A DNA stretch of 64,000 nucleotides, taken from NCBI RefSeq assembly GCF_023101765.2, contig NC_064237.1, forward strand, positions 6,171,649 through 6,235,648. The letters run 5' to 3'. The position numbers and the translations under genes are program-made. This DNA comes from Spodoptera frugiperda (lineage: Eukaryota > Arthropoda > Insecta > Lepidoptera > Noctuidae). Below, in pieces: positions 12,510 to 24,616 of this stretch. The notes under the pieces were generated by a model, which had not been told where the DNA came from, did no database searches, and worked only from the letters and a program-made list of their open reading frames with translations. Within the stretch, counting starts at the first letter, position 1. Every line of letters begins with the position of its first letter.

Positions 12510-12706
12510 CATCATCAGCCGAGAGACGTCCACTGCTGAACAAAGGCCTCCCTCTTAGTCCTCCACGTAGAACGACAAGCCGCCACCTGCATCCACTGGC
12601 TCCCCGCCACTCTGACGATGTCGTCGGTCCACCTAGTGAGAGGTCTGCCCACGTTGCGTCTTCCGGTCCGCGGTCGCCACTCAATCACCTGCCTGCCCAT
12701 TGCCAC
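12510..12706 (-). pseudogene. RTE-clade LINE fragment, last 63 codons of reverse-transcriptase ORF
   Basis: The minus strand is open for the ORF end, with the words VIEWRPRTGRRNVGRPLTRW and EAFVQQWTSLG, which I recognise from the C-terminus of lepidopteran RTE-type endonuclease/reverse transcriptases. After the stop a very short 3' tail ends in GATGATGATG, the ATG/TGA-repeat tail typical of RTE elements rather than poly(A). The fragment is bounded by the 11-base direct repeat TAAACAAACAT (12499-12509 and 12707-12717). The apparent start methionine is just where truncation fell. It has no catalytic domain and cannot move by itself. Confidence 0.8.
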
Positions 12707-12717
12707 TAAACAAACAT

Positions 12718-15700
12718 GTATAACACTAATTACACAATCATTAGTTAAAATAACATCGTATGTATAAAATCACACTACAATCCCAAATATTGTAACTTGG
12801 AAACTAAACACAATACCAATTAGTTACACATATTGTACATAATGAAAGCCCGCGGCAATCACTATTCACTACATAGACAACAATGCTTATTCACTACACA
12901 CAAACGTTTTGTACGATCCACCAAAACGATTGAACCAATAAATAATGTATTGCGAAGCTCGTTAAATAATGAATCGACACTTTGCACGTCCATCCCAATC
13001 CGCGTTGACAGCAAAATTTTAACTCAACCTTCCATACAGTCCATTTTCAATGAATTAAAATCAACAAAAACTGAGCGGACGAAACTAAATAACAGTGCAG
13101 TTGATCAAATAACTCGGCCCCATTCTCGTTGTTACTGTCCGTACTAAAAGGCCAAAAGTTTTCATCGAAAAATGAAAACTTATAACTGAGCTCGAAATAA
13201 AACAGAGCTTCGCTCGGTAAATGAATTAACCGCTGGCCATTTTTTCAGTGGCACTATCAAAGCCCGCGCTTAATAGACTTTTATTGTTTGTTAACACTTT
13301 CAAACGAGGGTTTGATGAAATAATCTGTACTCCATCTAAAATCTAGACACACGTGCGTCTGTTGCGTTATTTTTCACAAAAAATGTTTTCATAAAGTTGT
13401 TTACCAATGTACGGGAGTTTTGGGCGACGAGTTTTTCCCTTTGATCAGGCTAAATCAAGTTACAGTTAGATCAAGTACTCTCAAAGAGAAGCAATGAACT
13501 GAAACCAAAAGAAGCGGAGGTAGCGTCACGGCAAAGGATAAAGAGGTTACTTGGATTTAGGGAAAACACACGGGAACAAACTCGGCTTTGAAACTGCTAA
13601 GCCAAACTCTTTTAATTATTCTCGACTGTCTAAAATTCCCTTCAAACTTTTACGGATCGCGTTAATGAACTCCGATGGCTAATGAGCTTTACATAATCCG
13701 TACTGAGGTAATTTGATAAACAGCTTCAAAATGAATAAGCTCCAAAAATACCGATACAAAATGTTTTAAACAAAAATAAGTGTTTGTTTTTAAGCGCGTA
13801 AATGTTGTTTGGAGAGTAAAATGTACTAAGTACTTTGTAAAAACATTCAAAATATTGAAACATTTCTGAAGTCTAATTCAAATTAGTGCCGTCTCAGTAA
13901 ACATTTATACTACCTTTGTGTCCAAGTTAAATAAAGCTAACGGGCATATTTCAAGTATTTTACTAGAGCTTCAGCATCATACATATTTATTAGACTTTAT
14001 GTAAAACTTATGTAGATGCTCTTTTTAAAGCAAATGAGAATACCAACTGTGTAGCAAAACGCTACGCCGTAGACAGCTGCTACGAGACTACGAGACACAG
14101 ATAAACTGGAGTTAGGTAAAATTATAACGTTCCGTGTCAGAACTGGCGTTTGAAGACATCACGAAATTATGCCTTTCCTTGCAAGTTTGTGACCTACTTA
14201 CATGTTGTATCCGCCCTATGATTCCGGCGAAAATGAAACCCAATTGTGCGGAACATTTCCATATATTATCCAAGTTGTTGGTAATGTTCGCGCTGCGTCC
14301 ATCTGCGGAACAATCTTGGTCAGTTAGCACACAATACGTCAGCGGGTAATCCTCTAGAGGCGTTTACGGACCGACACGAGGGCGTTTGTATATTTATTGC
14401 CTTTAACAGCTATAAAAATGTTGCGAACACACATTAGCGAGACTAACCGGCGGCACGCGAGAAGCATGCCGTGATGACGGGCCGTTTCCGTCTCGGAGCC
14501 CGGTAATGTGTTAACTTTAGTTGCTTTTCACACCGAAATAGGGAAAATGAAATATTTGCAACATTAAGTGGGTGTAATAAGCCGGTTTTCTACCGCAAAC
14601 GTTCGTAATTGCTACGTACGTGGACATTGGGTTATGTACAGGCGCTTTCATTGAGAATTTGTACAGCTGACGCAAGCCTTTCCGAGCGTGAACTAAACAC
14701 GCTTTGCACGAAATGTGTGCAATTCACAGTTCGCGTGCAACAGTTACGGGCACGTCGTAAAACCATGCATCGGTTGCCAATGTCGATTGTATCGTCGAGA
14801 TGATATTTTCATAAAAGAAAAGAAAGAAAAGTTACATTAAGTTTTACAATTATAAATTGAATGACAGAATTAAAGGATAGACAAGAAGTGATATATACAG
14901 TATCGAGTTTATAAATCGTCTACTAGTACAAACTTACTGCCATACTCAGAGACTTTTAATTTATTTAGCCCAGTCCCAAACAATTGTTTTCAGAACAAAA
15001 TCGTTGTAAGGAATAATTTAAGTAATCATTAAATATATCTGAGTACCAACGGCAATAAGAAGATTTCCTAATGTGATATTTGGAATTGATTTCACTTATT
15101 TAGTACATAACTCCAGAATTTAAACAGAATACGTAATACATTATGTTCTCAACTATTGCTTAGTTGGGACTGAAATGTCAGCTTGCATTTTCTAAGAAAA
15201 GCCTCCATTCTCAAAGAACTGTTCGTAGAAGTAAAGCCATTTTCAGTTCACTTTACGGCATAGAACTTGTACTCAATGTGAGTTTAAGTGTAAACAAATA
15301 AGAACTACTTCACTAGATAAATTACTGAGACAATAAATGTGTTGAGTACGTCTTTTTTTACTGTTTATCGACAATGTTCTTTATTGTTAGGACCTTAAGT
15401 TGCAATTTACATGTTCATACATTAATGTGTGAGGTGAAAACTTAGTATTTTTTGTCATAATTGTAGTTAAGCCTACGACGTTTTAATCCGAAGAACGTTT
15501 GCAATTCTCTCTAAAAATAAAAGTAAAAATATTCACGATTCTATCCCTAAAACAAACATTTTTTTAGGTAACAATACGTATGGACCGACATTCAAACTTT
15601 GTATTGAAATTGAAGAAGAATAATAGGAATAGTGGCAATCCAAAACTTATGTTAGTATTCAAAACTATTTTGTATAGTTTTCATTGTTACCAAATGAATG

Positions 15701-16017
15701 CCTGACTTTTAAGGACTGTATAGCATGTAAAAGTGTTCCCATATAAAAACTTGGTCGTATTTTGGAAATACATTTTAAAATAAATTTTTCGTTATCTAAT
15801 AGGTACAACCTATTAGATAACTAATAAATATATACATTATTATATAAATTAATATACTAATAACATAGTACGCTATGTTTACACGTATGCTATGCAATTT
15901 CTTTTTACCTTAACCATTCAACGATAATAACAATATGACAATGGTTTCTAAATCATGTTCTGACTTTAACCTCCTGTTTTGTAGTCAGTTTAGAGAGTAA
16001 CAAACACATATTCCTGA
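12718..16017. other. Gene-free AT-rich stretch
   Basis: No exon is supportable. Open frames of up to about 100 codons (for example 12833-13147) lack recognisable motifs, are compositionally ordinary and are not bounded by strong splice signals. A somewhat less AT-rich patch around 14360-14800 with several CpG words could be regulatory, but nothing specific is visible. Confidence 0.5.
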
Positions 16018-18312
16018 AAACCACATATAAATTGATTCAGCTAATTGCGAGATAAACAAACATACATACTTTTTTCCATTTACTCCTTCTATTCTTGAAG
16101 TCGATAAAAAACTATTAAATCTATCAACGCTCATCCAAAAACGTACAATAACAATTTTAAACCAAAAACCAATCGGTAGAACGTGGAGTGACCATAATTA
16201 GTGTTGTAGCAAGAAGAATATACTGTGAACCGTGGCAAGTACAGGCCACTATATTAATGAACGTCCGACACGCGATTAAAAAACCACATATAAATTGATT
16301 CAGCCATTTGCGAGATAATCGCAGTTAAACAAACATACATACTATTTTCCATTTACTTCTATTTTAAAGTCGGAAAAAACTATTATATCCATCGACGCTC
16401 ATCCAAAACGTACAATAACAGTTTTAAACCAAAAACCAATCGGTAGAACGTGGAGTGACCATAATTAGTGTTGTAGCAAGAAGAATGTACTGTGAACCGT
16501 TGCAAGTACAGGCCACTATATTAATGAACGTCCGACATGCCATTAAAAAACCACATATAAATTGATTCAGCTAATTGCGAGATAAACAAACATACATACT
16601 TTTTTCCATTTACTCCTTCTTTTTTTTAAGTCTGTACAATAATATCCATCGACGCTCATCCAAAACGTACAATAACAGGTTTTAAATCAAAAACCAATCG
16701 GTAGAACGTGGAGTGACCATAATTAGTGTTGTAGCAAGAAGAATATACTGTGAACCGTGGCAAGTACAGGCCACTATATTAATGAACGTCCGACATGCCA
16801 TTAAAAAACCACATATAAATTGATTCAGCCAATCGCAAGAAAATCACACATAAATAAACATACATACTATTTTCCATTTACTTCTATTTTAAAGTCGGAA
16901 AAAACTATTATATCCATCGACGCTCATCCAAAACGTACAATAACAGTTTTAAACCAAAAACCAATCGGTAGAACGTGGAGTGACCATAATTAGTGTTGTA
17001 GCAAGAAGAATATACTGTGAACCGTGGCAAGTACAGGCCACTATATTAATGAACGTCCGACACGCGATTAAAAAACCACATATAAATTGATTCAGCCATT
17101 TGCGAGATAATCACACATAAATAAACATACATACATTTTTCCATTTCCTTCTTCTATTTTTAAAGCCGGAAAAAAACTATTATATCTATCAACGCTCATC
17201 CAAAACGTACAATAACAGTTTTAATCCAAAAACCAATCGGTAGAACGTGGAGTGACCATAATTAGTGTTGTAGCAAGAAGAATATACTGTGAACCGTGGC
17301 AAGTACAGGCCACTATATTAATGTACGTCCGACACGCGATTAAAAAACCACATATAAATTGATTCAGCCAATTGCGAGATAATCGCAGTTAAACAAACAT
17401 ACATACTATTTTCCATTTACTCCTTCTATTCTTGAAGTCAATAAAAACTATTATATCTATCAACGCTAATCCAAAACGTACAATAACAGTTTTAAACCAA
17501 AAACCAATCGGTAGAACGTGGAGTGACCATAATTAGTGTTATAGCAAGAAGAATGTACTGTGAACCGTGGCAAGTACAGGCCACTATATTAATGAACGTC
17601 CGACATGCCATTAAAAAACCACATATAAATTGATTCAGCCATTTGCGAGATAATCACAGTTAAACAAACATACATACTATTTTCCATTTACTCCTTCTAT
17701 TCTTGAAGTCAATAAAAACTATTATATCCATCGACGCTCATCCAAAACGTACAATAACAGGTTTTAAATCAAAAACCAATCGGTAGAACGTGGAGTGACC
17801 ATAATTAGTGTTGTACCAAGAAGAATATACTGTGAACCGTGGCAAGTACAGGCCACTATATTAATGTACGTCCGACATGCCATTAAAAAACCACATATAA
17901 ATTGATTCAGCCAATCGTGAGATAATCGCAGTTAAACAAACATACATACTATTTTCCATTTACTCCTTCTATTCTTGAAGTCAATAAAAACTATTATATC
18001 CATCGACGCTCATCCAAAACGTACAATAACAGTTTTAAACCAAAAACCAATCGGTAGAACGTGGAGTGACCATAATTAGTGTTGTAGCAAGAAGAATGTA
18101 CTGTGAACCGTGGCAAGTACAGGGGCCTTAGTCTGCTATTACAATTGTGTCAGAATGGTCGTTCACTGAGCAGTGCAAGAGGGACGGAGCTATGTAGGTT
18201 GTATAGCTCCATCCCTCTCGCACTGCTCAATGATCGACCATTGTGACACAATTGTAATAGTAGACTAAGGGCCCAGGCCACTATATTAATGAACGTCCGA
18301 CACGCGATTAAT
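16018..18312. repeat. Tandem satellite array, eight units of 258-272 bp
   Basis: The marker AATCGGTAGAACGTGGAGTG starts at 16171, 16438, 16696, 16963, 17235, 17506, 17778 and 18049. That gives spacings of 267, 258, 267, 272, 271, 272 and 271. Each unit also carries ACCACATATAAATTGATTCA, CCATAATTAGTGTTGTAGCA and GGCAAGTACAGGCCACTATA. Units differ mainly around the AACAAACATACATAC segment and the AAGTC(G/A)-ATAAAA segment, and variants are shared between non-adjacent units. The last unit is interrupted by the palindromic MITE at 18124-18274. No unit encodes a protein. Confidence 0.92.
18124..18274. mobile_element. Near-perfect palindromic MITE, 151 bp, 3-bp target duplication
   Basis: The left arm runs GGCCTTAGTCTGCTATTACA then ATTGTGTCA and GAGCAGTGC. 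The right arm is its reverse complement with a handful of changes, ending TAGACTAAGGGCCC. The arms meet at a short centre, so almost the whole element folds back. It interrupts the satellite word TACAGGCCACTA and is flanked by AGG on both sides (18121-18123, 18275-18277), a 3-base target duplication. Confidence 0.85.
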
Positions 18313-19137
18313 GGTGCACGGAGCTCGTATTGTATTGTATTTGGGTAGTATACGACTATACGACAGTCCTGTACATGCAATTGAATTGTTGTAACCTAAT
18401 ATTGTTATTAAATCTGGTATGTTCCAACAGAGAGACAGATACGTTATAGTTGATAGGGTTTGTCAGTTATGTTTTGTTAGTTGGTTGTGTCTTAAAAAAA
18501 TCTTTTACCTTTATTTAAGAAATCATTATTCTACCGCATTATTAAGCATCGTGATAGCTTATTATTATCTTTATTTTTATTGGATTGGTTGAAAGCACGC
18601 GGCTCAATTTATTGAAACCAAATTTTGTGCTTCAATCGACAGAATTGTTGAACATTCGGTTGACACCGTTTACTTTTTGTGTTTTTTTTTTTAAGAATCG
18701 CCCCAATTCTTCCTATTTCTGTGCTCTCACTAAGAATAACGTAATGAACATTTTGTCGAATGTCAAATCATATACTCTGCCTGTTTCCTGATGATTCCAC
18801 CATTTAGCATAAATTCTAAATTGTACCTTCTTTCCTCTATTTTACTTTACCTTTTTACTTACAAATTCTAAAATAAAACAAGGAAACTAAAAGACTGCTG
18901 GAATGTGTACAGATTTAGCCCAAGGGAATGCTAACGCTGTCTCGCTCGATGACAATATTTCTCCTTTGACCAAAGGAAACGCTTGGTCAGGGCAATATCA
19001 ACAAAACGAAACGCAGTGTTTACACAGGAACGTTGGTACTTTTAAAAAGTTTACCCCGAGGAATGCCACGTCTGTTACTGCTTGTGAGATTGTTTTAAAT
19101 AAATACTGTCTTGTAAAACAGGTAAAGTGTCTCTAAA

Positions 19138-19271
19138 ATGGGTGTATTTGTGTGATCATTCTGGCGACATTGATATTTAATGGTAGTTATGTCTCCCATT
19201 GACAAAAATGATATTGCCATTAAATATCGATATCTAAAAAGTTTCAGAGCGATCACACGAATACGTCCGTG
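19138..19271. mobile_element. Small foldback MITE
   Basis: The outer words GTGTATTTGTGTGATCA and, in complement on the right, CGTATTCGTGTGATCGC pair. Inner words TTGATATTTAATGG and CCATTAAATATCGA also pair. The two imperfect pairings give a foldback of about 134 bp with no ORF. Target duplication is not clear. Confidence 0.55.
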
Positions 19272-19386
19272 TTGGAGTGAGTAAGAAATAACGTTATTAT
19301 AAATTAAATATTTGATTAATCTTCAATCTCTTAAAAAATATGTAACCGCATTTTATTATTTTATACATGTGTATCAATAAATAATT

Positions 19387-19576
19387 GACTACACGGTTGG
19401 TGTAGTGGCTGGGTAACTGGCTGCCGCGCGACGGATTTCGATTCCCGCACGGAGCAAATTTGTGTAATCCACAAATTGTTATTCCGTGTCTGGGTGTCAT
19501 GTGTATGCGAACTTGTTTGTTTGTAAACGCACCCACGACACAGGAGAAAGAACAAGAACGGGGCAACGTCCTTAAA
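19387..19576 (+). repeat. tRNA-derived SINE, nearly full length
   Basis: It starts TTGACTACACGGTTGGTGTA, with A-box-like GTGTAGTGGCTGGGTAACTG and a damaged B box GGATTTCGATTCCCGC. The body and the GGCAACGTCCTTAAAAAA tail match the intronic Taf1 copies. The B-box change suggests an old, inactive copy. Confidence 0.75.
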
Positions 19577-20894
19577 AAATACTTTGCTTTCGTTTTATAC
19601 GGTTCTATAACTAGGTACTATTAATAACGTAAAGAAAGAAACTTTTATGCATTACTATGACATTTTAGCTCTAACCACCTAATTTATACATATGTGTGCA
19701 TATAAATCAATTCTGAAACTTTGGATTTATGCTAATCTAGTTTTGTGGACGGCACTGGTATTTAGATTGGGCTACAATCACTAATTTAATCCTCTTAACA
19801 ACCGCATGTATGTGTGTTATGTGGGTTACAGTGACAAAGTTCAAATGAGGTCAGATTCACATTTAATTCCTGAACTCAATATTTATTGTAAACATGTAAA
19901 ACATGGTGGTTCTACTAATACATAATAAGTTAAGTGCGCGTATTATAATATGCTTATTATTTTTGTTTTAATAATTTAATTTTCTTCTCATTTTAGCTTA
20001 AACCTTGATTAAAGATTAAACTATCCGAGTGCTTGCATCTCTTATATCTTGCTTATAGTTGCGAAAGTTCAAAGAAAAAAAAATGGGAATATAAAAAAAA
20101 ATGACAATTTTTTCTCATACAAACTACTCTCTAGTCTAGTCTAGGCTAGTGCAAAAAAAAACAAATGACACGTCAATGACGTCAGACACAAAATGACAAG
20201 AGCAGAAATATCGAGTTCTCTTTCTAAAGCCAAAATACTGCCGCTGCCGGCTCTTTAGAACGATGCAAAAAAACAAATGACTAAGGTATCAAGATTTTTT
20301 TTCTTATGAAACACAACACATCCCATTATTGTTAACATTATAATCTGCGAATCCGAAGACCAGTGAAGCAGTTTGAAAATTTATGAATAATGCATCTAAT
20401 ATACTTACAGCGGAAAACAAAGTTGTCAGCCCGTTTCATACGAGAACTTTTCACTAACGAAATACAACTTCGAGTCTGTGTGTGTAAACTGACGGAAATT
20501 CCTCCTTCAGTAATGTCATAAACAAACAAAAAACTTGTATACTTCGGTCCTAAAAACAACATGAAATTTTGCGCTCCCAACAAAAGTTTCGCGACATTTT
20601 ATTTGTGTTGCTAAGAGACATTATAAGATATTATTTCAAGATTTATTTCTTCGACGAAAATTGACGGTCTTAGTGGCGTCATTTTTTATAACTTTTTGTT
20701 GTCAAAAAGTCTCGTTCAAGAGGGTGCTCAAGAATGTTGTGTAGAGAATAGACGACCAATATTACTTAAAACATTGTATCTTGTCAACTGGAAACATAAA
20801 TACGTTGATAATCACCTGACATTCTTACTGGTCAAGTGTGCGTAAACGCGACTGACTACCTGACGACCAAAACCAAACCCTGCCGACTAGTACT

Positions 20895-21075
20895 CAAAGA
20901 GCCATCAAACTACCACAGATGGGGTCTCCAGTAGGATGGCTGATGCCAACCTAGAGCTGCGGACTGCCAAGCGAGTTACCGGGGCTCCGGCTCAAAAAGT
21001 AGGTGTAGGGACGGGATGGGTTTTAGTCAGTAAGAGTCTGACACTTCCTCTCGCCTCGCCCAAAATAATGGATGA
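20895..21075 (+). repeat. LINE 3' tail, extended copy
   Basis: It carries CTGCGGACTGCCAAGCGAGT, TACCGGGGCTCCGGCTCAAA and GTCAGTAAGAGTCTGACACT. Upstream words AAAGAGCCATCAAAC and CACCACAGATGGG-like sequence match the 3' UTR of the LINE at 7439-8147, which links the short dispersed tail to that LINE family. It ends near an A-run at about 21085. Confidence 0.65.
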
Positions 21076-21553
21076 CCACCTCAAAAAAAAGACTGTTCTT
21101 TCCCCGAATTCAAGAGGCGTATGTAACAATGTACGCAATCTATTTATGTAAAGAGAAATACAGAAAATGCTAAATAAGTAGGCTGACCTTGACATACCAA
21201 CATGGGTATGTAAATGCCTAGTATTCTAGATTGAAAATTTTATACATGAGAAGGGTCGATTCGATCGGTTGGCTAAACTATCCAACGCACGACCTTTGGT
21301 ATATTCTGCCCATTGGATATAATCACTTAGCAGCTTTTATGGCACCCATGGGACCACGAACAGTGGTGTGTCGTAAGAAAATAACTTGAAAAGTGTTTTT
21401 GTTCGAATTTCCGTACAATAAGGAAATAAATTGGATATCTAAGTAACTATCTATACAGAATTGAAGAGAAAAGAAGAATACAAAATATAGATTCAATTAT
21501 TTTCTAATTGTCGATCTGATTAAGTCGAAATAAATAGCTACCTTTAAATACCT

Positions 21554-21776
21554 AACTTTTTTATGAGGGGGGCAAACCTTCAACAGCCGCCAAGCTTTCT
21601 GGGATTAAACCACACAGGTGGCCACCCTCAGCACCTGTAAGGGGCACCGCGTCCTCTAATAGACCTGCTCTGGAGATTCGATGCGACGCCTATTTTGGCA
21701 CAACCTTGGAGGACGTGCGTCTCCCTTGAGCCTCGGTGTGCAAGTTGCACGGCAACACGTGACCACTGTGCAGCCA
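21554..21776 (-). mobile_element. Retroelement insertion flanked by 14-bp direct repeats
   Basis: A less AT-rich 223-bp block is bounded on both sides by ACCTTTAAATACCT (21540-21553 and 21777-21790), a target-site duplication of LINE/SINE length. A T-run near the left end (CTTTTTTATGAGG) suggests minus orientation. Words include GGCGGCTGTTGAAGG and GGTGGCCACCTGTGTGG in complement. I do not recognise a protein in it, so the family is unknown. Confidence 0.65.
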
Positions 21777-22022
21777 ACCTTTAAATACCTGCCTACCTAC
21801 ACACGTTTATATAAATATAAGTTTTCTACCTCAAACTATTCAACGTTGGTTTATAAAGACTGAATACCTATAGATTTAAGGCGCGGTGAATAGACAACTT
21901 TTATGTATTTGAGGGGGTGAAGCAGGTGAAGTGGGTCTCGTGTACTGAGGGGTGCACCGTGCAAATGTCATTGATACGCGTATTCCATTTTATTTAGGAG
22001 CGTAATTTCGCTACTATAGTTT

Positions 22023-22226
22023 CATGGACTAGTGGCCCAGTGCGTTGCTGTCTAGATTCGCGTTCCGTGATCCTTAAGATCGAATCTCATTACTCGTATT
22101 AGTTTTTGTTTTTTTATTTTTTCAATATTATGTTGTATACATTTTTATTTTATTTTTATTTTATTTTTTTATTAGTTTTTTTATGACTAAAACCGAAATC
22201 GAACAATAATTTACACAAACTTACTA
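22023..22226 (+). repeat. tRNA-derived SINE, third family, with 12-bp target duplication
   Basis: CTACTATAGTTT occurs at 22011-22022 and again at 22227-22238. The insert between starts with a tRNA-like head: A-box-like TGGACTAGTGGCCCAGTG and B-box-like AAGATCGAATCTC. A long T/A-rich region (TTTTATTTTATTTTTATTTT) follows, then a short body. Length 204 bp. The flanking duplication fits target-primed insertion. Confidence 0.75.
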
Positions 22227-22614
22227 CTACTATAGTTTTTGCGCTAGTGACAGTTGCCTGTATGACGTTGACGTCTCTCATTACCACATGATTAGGGATG
22301 GACATTAGAAAGGTCTTTTTTTATCGCTATCGATACTCGCAGCATACATTGAATTCTCTTTAATTTTGTTATTAAAGTGTGTTGTTTAGTTGTGCAGTGT
22401 ATCTGCGTGTATATAATGTCAATATACAGATACAGATTCAGATGATCCTGACTCAGATAATAATATGAGTTTGGACGAATAATAAGTAAATAATTTTGGT
22501 TTTAAGCAAGGAGCGTGTGTGACGTGTCGAAGATCTGACACGTTTGGCTCTCCAGTGCCCCGAACAGTCGCTACAGTCGAAGACAAGTTTTTACATTCAA
22601 TATTCTGTACTTAG

Positions 22615-22960
22615 GGCCTATGCACACCACGTTTTATAAACGGCCGGCGACGCGCGTTTTGGAAACGCGCGTCGCCGGACGTTTTTCTCCTACAGTGCAG
22701 TTTGTTGTCGTTTGTATCGATACAAACGCGCGGCACCAGCGCGTGTGTATCGATAACACGCGCGTTTGCATCGCTTCCGCATCGCTACACACGCGTGTCT
22801 GTATCGCTACACACGCGCGTCAGGTGTGCAAAGGTCTACAGGCCGCGTCTAACTATCGCGTCTGTAGCGATACAGACGCGATACGCACGCAAGTATCGCG
22901 TCAGTATCGCTAAAAACGCGCGTCGACGGCGCGTTTAAAAAACGTGGTGCAAACATAGGC
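22615..22960. mobile_element. CpG-rich, hairpin-dense MITE with 6-bp target duplication
   Basis: ACTTAG flanks both sides (22609-22614 and 22961-22966). The left end reads GGCCTATGCACACCACG and continues to TTTTATAAACG. The right end in complement reads GCCTATGTTTGCACCACG and continues to TTTTTTAAACG. The interior is packed with palindromic CpG words such as CGCGCGTCGCCGG, TATCGATACAAACGCGCG, GTATCGCTACACACGCG and GCGATACAGACGCG, very unlike the AT-rich surroundings. Two overlapping open frames of 78-97 codons here come from the high GC content and repeat structure, not from a gene. Confidence 0.82.
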
Positions 22961-24616
22961 ACTTAGAAGCAGTTGGCACTAATCTTTTAAAAACTAAAAA
23001 ACGGACAGGAGGATATATAAATAAAACACCAATTATGTATAAAATATGTATTATTCATCTTCAATAATTAGGAGAATGTCATCTAAGAATTGTGTAGGGA
23101 GCGGGGTACGTATATTTTCTTGGTATCTTTCCCAACTGAGATACCATATTATACAGGCTGAGATGCACGCCACTGACGAATAACTGATAAAATCGCCTCA
23201 TCTTCCAAGACTCTTCTGCCAATAGAGTTACTGCGACCAGTCGCAATCGTACAATCTACACAGCGATCCATGTCGTCAATATCCGATTGATAGGCTTAAA
23301 CAGTTGTCCAAAATAGAGAGTCAGGTAATTTAGAGATGCAAGATCCGTCAAAAGTCCTTTATAAAGCCGAGGTCGTGGGGTTTAACAATAAAACATGGAA
23401 AATACGTGCGCATTTAGAACGAAACACAACAAACAAGTGTCATCTGTCAATCGATGACTGACTGATATCAGACAGAAGTGTTGTAAGAAGTTTAAATCAC
23501 AGAGTACTTATACGCATAAATGATTAAATAATCATTAATGTTTTATAACTTAATTTAAGTTTTCTCGCTTCCCAGATAGAAACAAGGTACCATATTTTGT
23601 GATTTCCTTTAGAAAAATATGACGGTTTTTTTAATATACATTTCAACTAGTTAACTGCTGGGCCCAAAAGTCCCCTTCTCCTTTCAAGAATGGTACGGAA
23701 CGTTACTGAATGTGTCATCTGCACCATGCTACGCGGTAATAGTATATGAAAAAATTAATTGTATTTACATAACTTTAAATCGATTTCGTACAAAAAAATA
23801 TACTGACCACCCAACTTAGAAAAAGCTAATTACAAAATAAAATATTACAAACAGCAAAAAGATATGTTAGTGAATGATTATTTTCTGAGCGGCGATTGAC
23901 ACAAACTGACATAGGTCCACCAAGCAGCGCGCCTCAGCGGTCACTGCCGGTCCGCGTAGGAATGAAAGAGAAACGAATAGATGTCATGATCGGACGACGT
24001 TTTGTTCGATTCGTTCTGAGTTATTTATCATGAATTATATTAATTCTTACAAATATCTCATTTCAATCGACAAATAAATAAGGCAGATCCCTTTATTATT
24101 TTAAATTACGTCACTGTTATTAATTTTATTAAGATATGTTTATAAATAATATAGTTACAATGGCTAGAATTTCAATTTAAATGGTTAGTTTATGATTTTT
24201 TTATCGAGAAAATTTATAGAAATCGTGTTTTGAAGAAGATGGTCCATTCATAAAAATGATCAAGATTAACATATATTTTTTTTGTTGCTCTAACATGTCA
24301 ACATTGGGCAAAAAAATCTGTTGAATCAATCCTATTTTGACTATGCACAGCGCCTTAACCTGCTATTCAAACTACCGGGCTATTTGCGCACACGTGTCAA
24401 ATACGTAGGCGTGTCTACACCTGAAATCCATTGATACTTACCACAAGTTTCAGGTTACTGAATCCTAAGCAATTGTGAGAATGAAGTGGATAAACCGACG
24501 GCCTACATAGTTGAGCCAGGTATTGTTTCCAAAAACAGATCCATTACGTAAAGTTTTTAAAATTCCAAAATGTGCAGAATTTTTATTATAACTATCAGTG
24601 TGACATACTAAATTAA

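Larger units (their letters stand above)
18313..22010. other. Gene-free stretch with MITE, SINE and LINE fragments
   Basis: No coding exon is supportable. It contains a foldback at 19138-19271, a SINE at 19387-19576, a LINE tail at 20895-21075 and a retroelement insertion at 21554-21776. Bases about 20150-20230 match, reversed, about 27390-27460, through the shared words TGTCATTTTG and TGACGTCA; this is a further dispersed repeat of unknown class. Confidence 0.55.

Noticed and set aside
12833..13147. 104-codon plus-strand open frame
   Set aside because: No recognised domain, ordinary AT-rich codon use, no splice or promoter support, and no similarity I know of.
14112..14349. Overlapping open frames on both strands
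   Set aside because: Mirror-image frames over the same bases are common by chance. Neither shows a motif or splice context.
16018..18312. CRISPR-like array of repeats
   Set aside because: Units are about 270 bases with homologous sequence throughout, with no short identical repeats separated by unique spacers, in a eukaryotic genome. It is a satellite.
18903..19136. 77-codon plus-strand open frame in ordinary sequence
   Set aside because: It has no homology that I recognise and no upstream acceptor or promoter evidence. Too short to call as a gene.
22620..22938. Two overlapping open frames with repeated CVSI/SLHTR words
   Set aside because: They come from the CpG-rich palindromic MITE, whose low stop-codon density creates open frames. 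The repeats in the peptide simply mirror DNA repeats.
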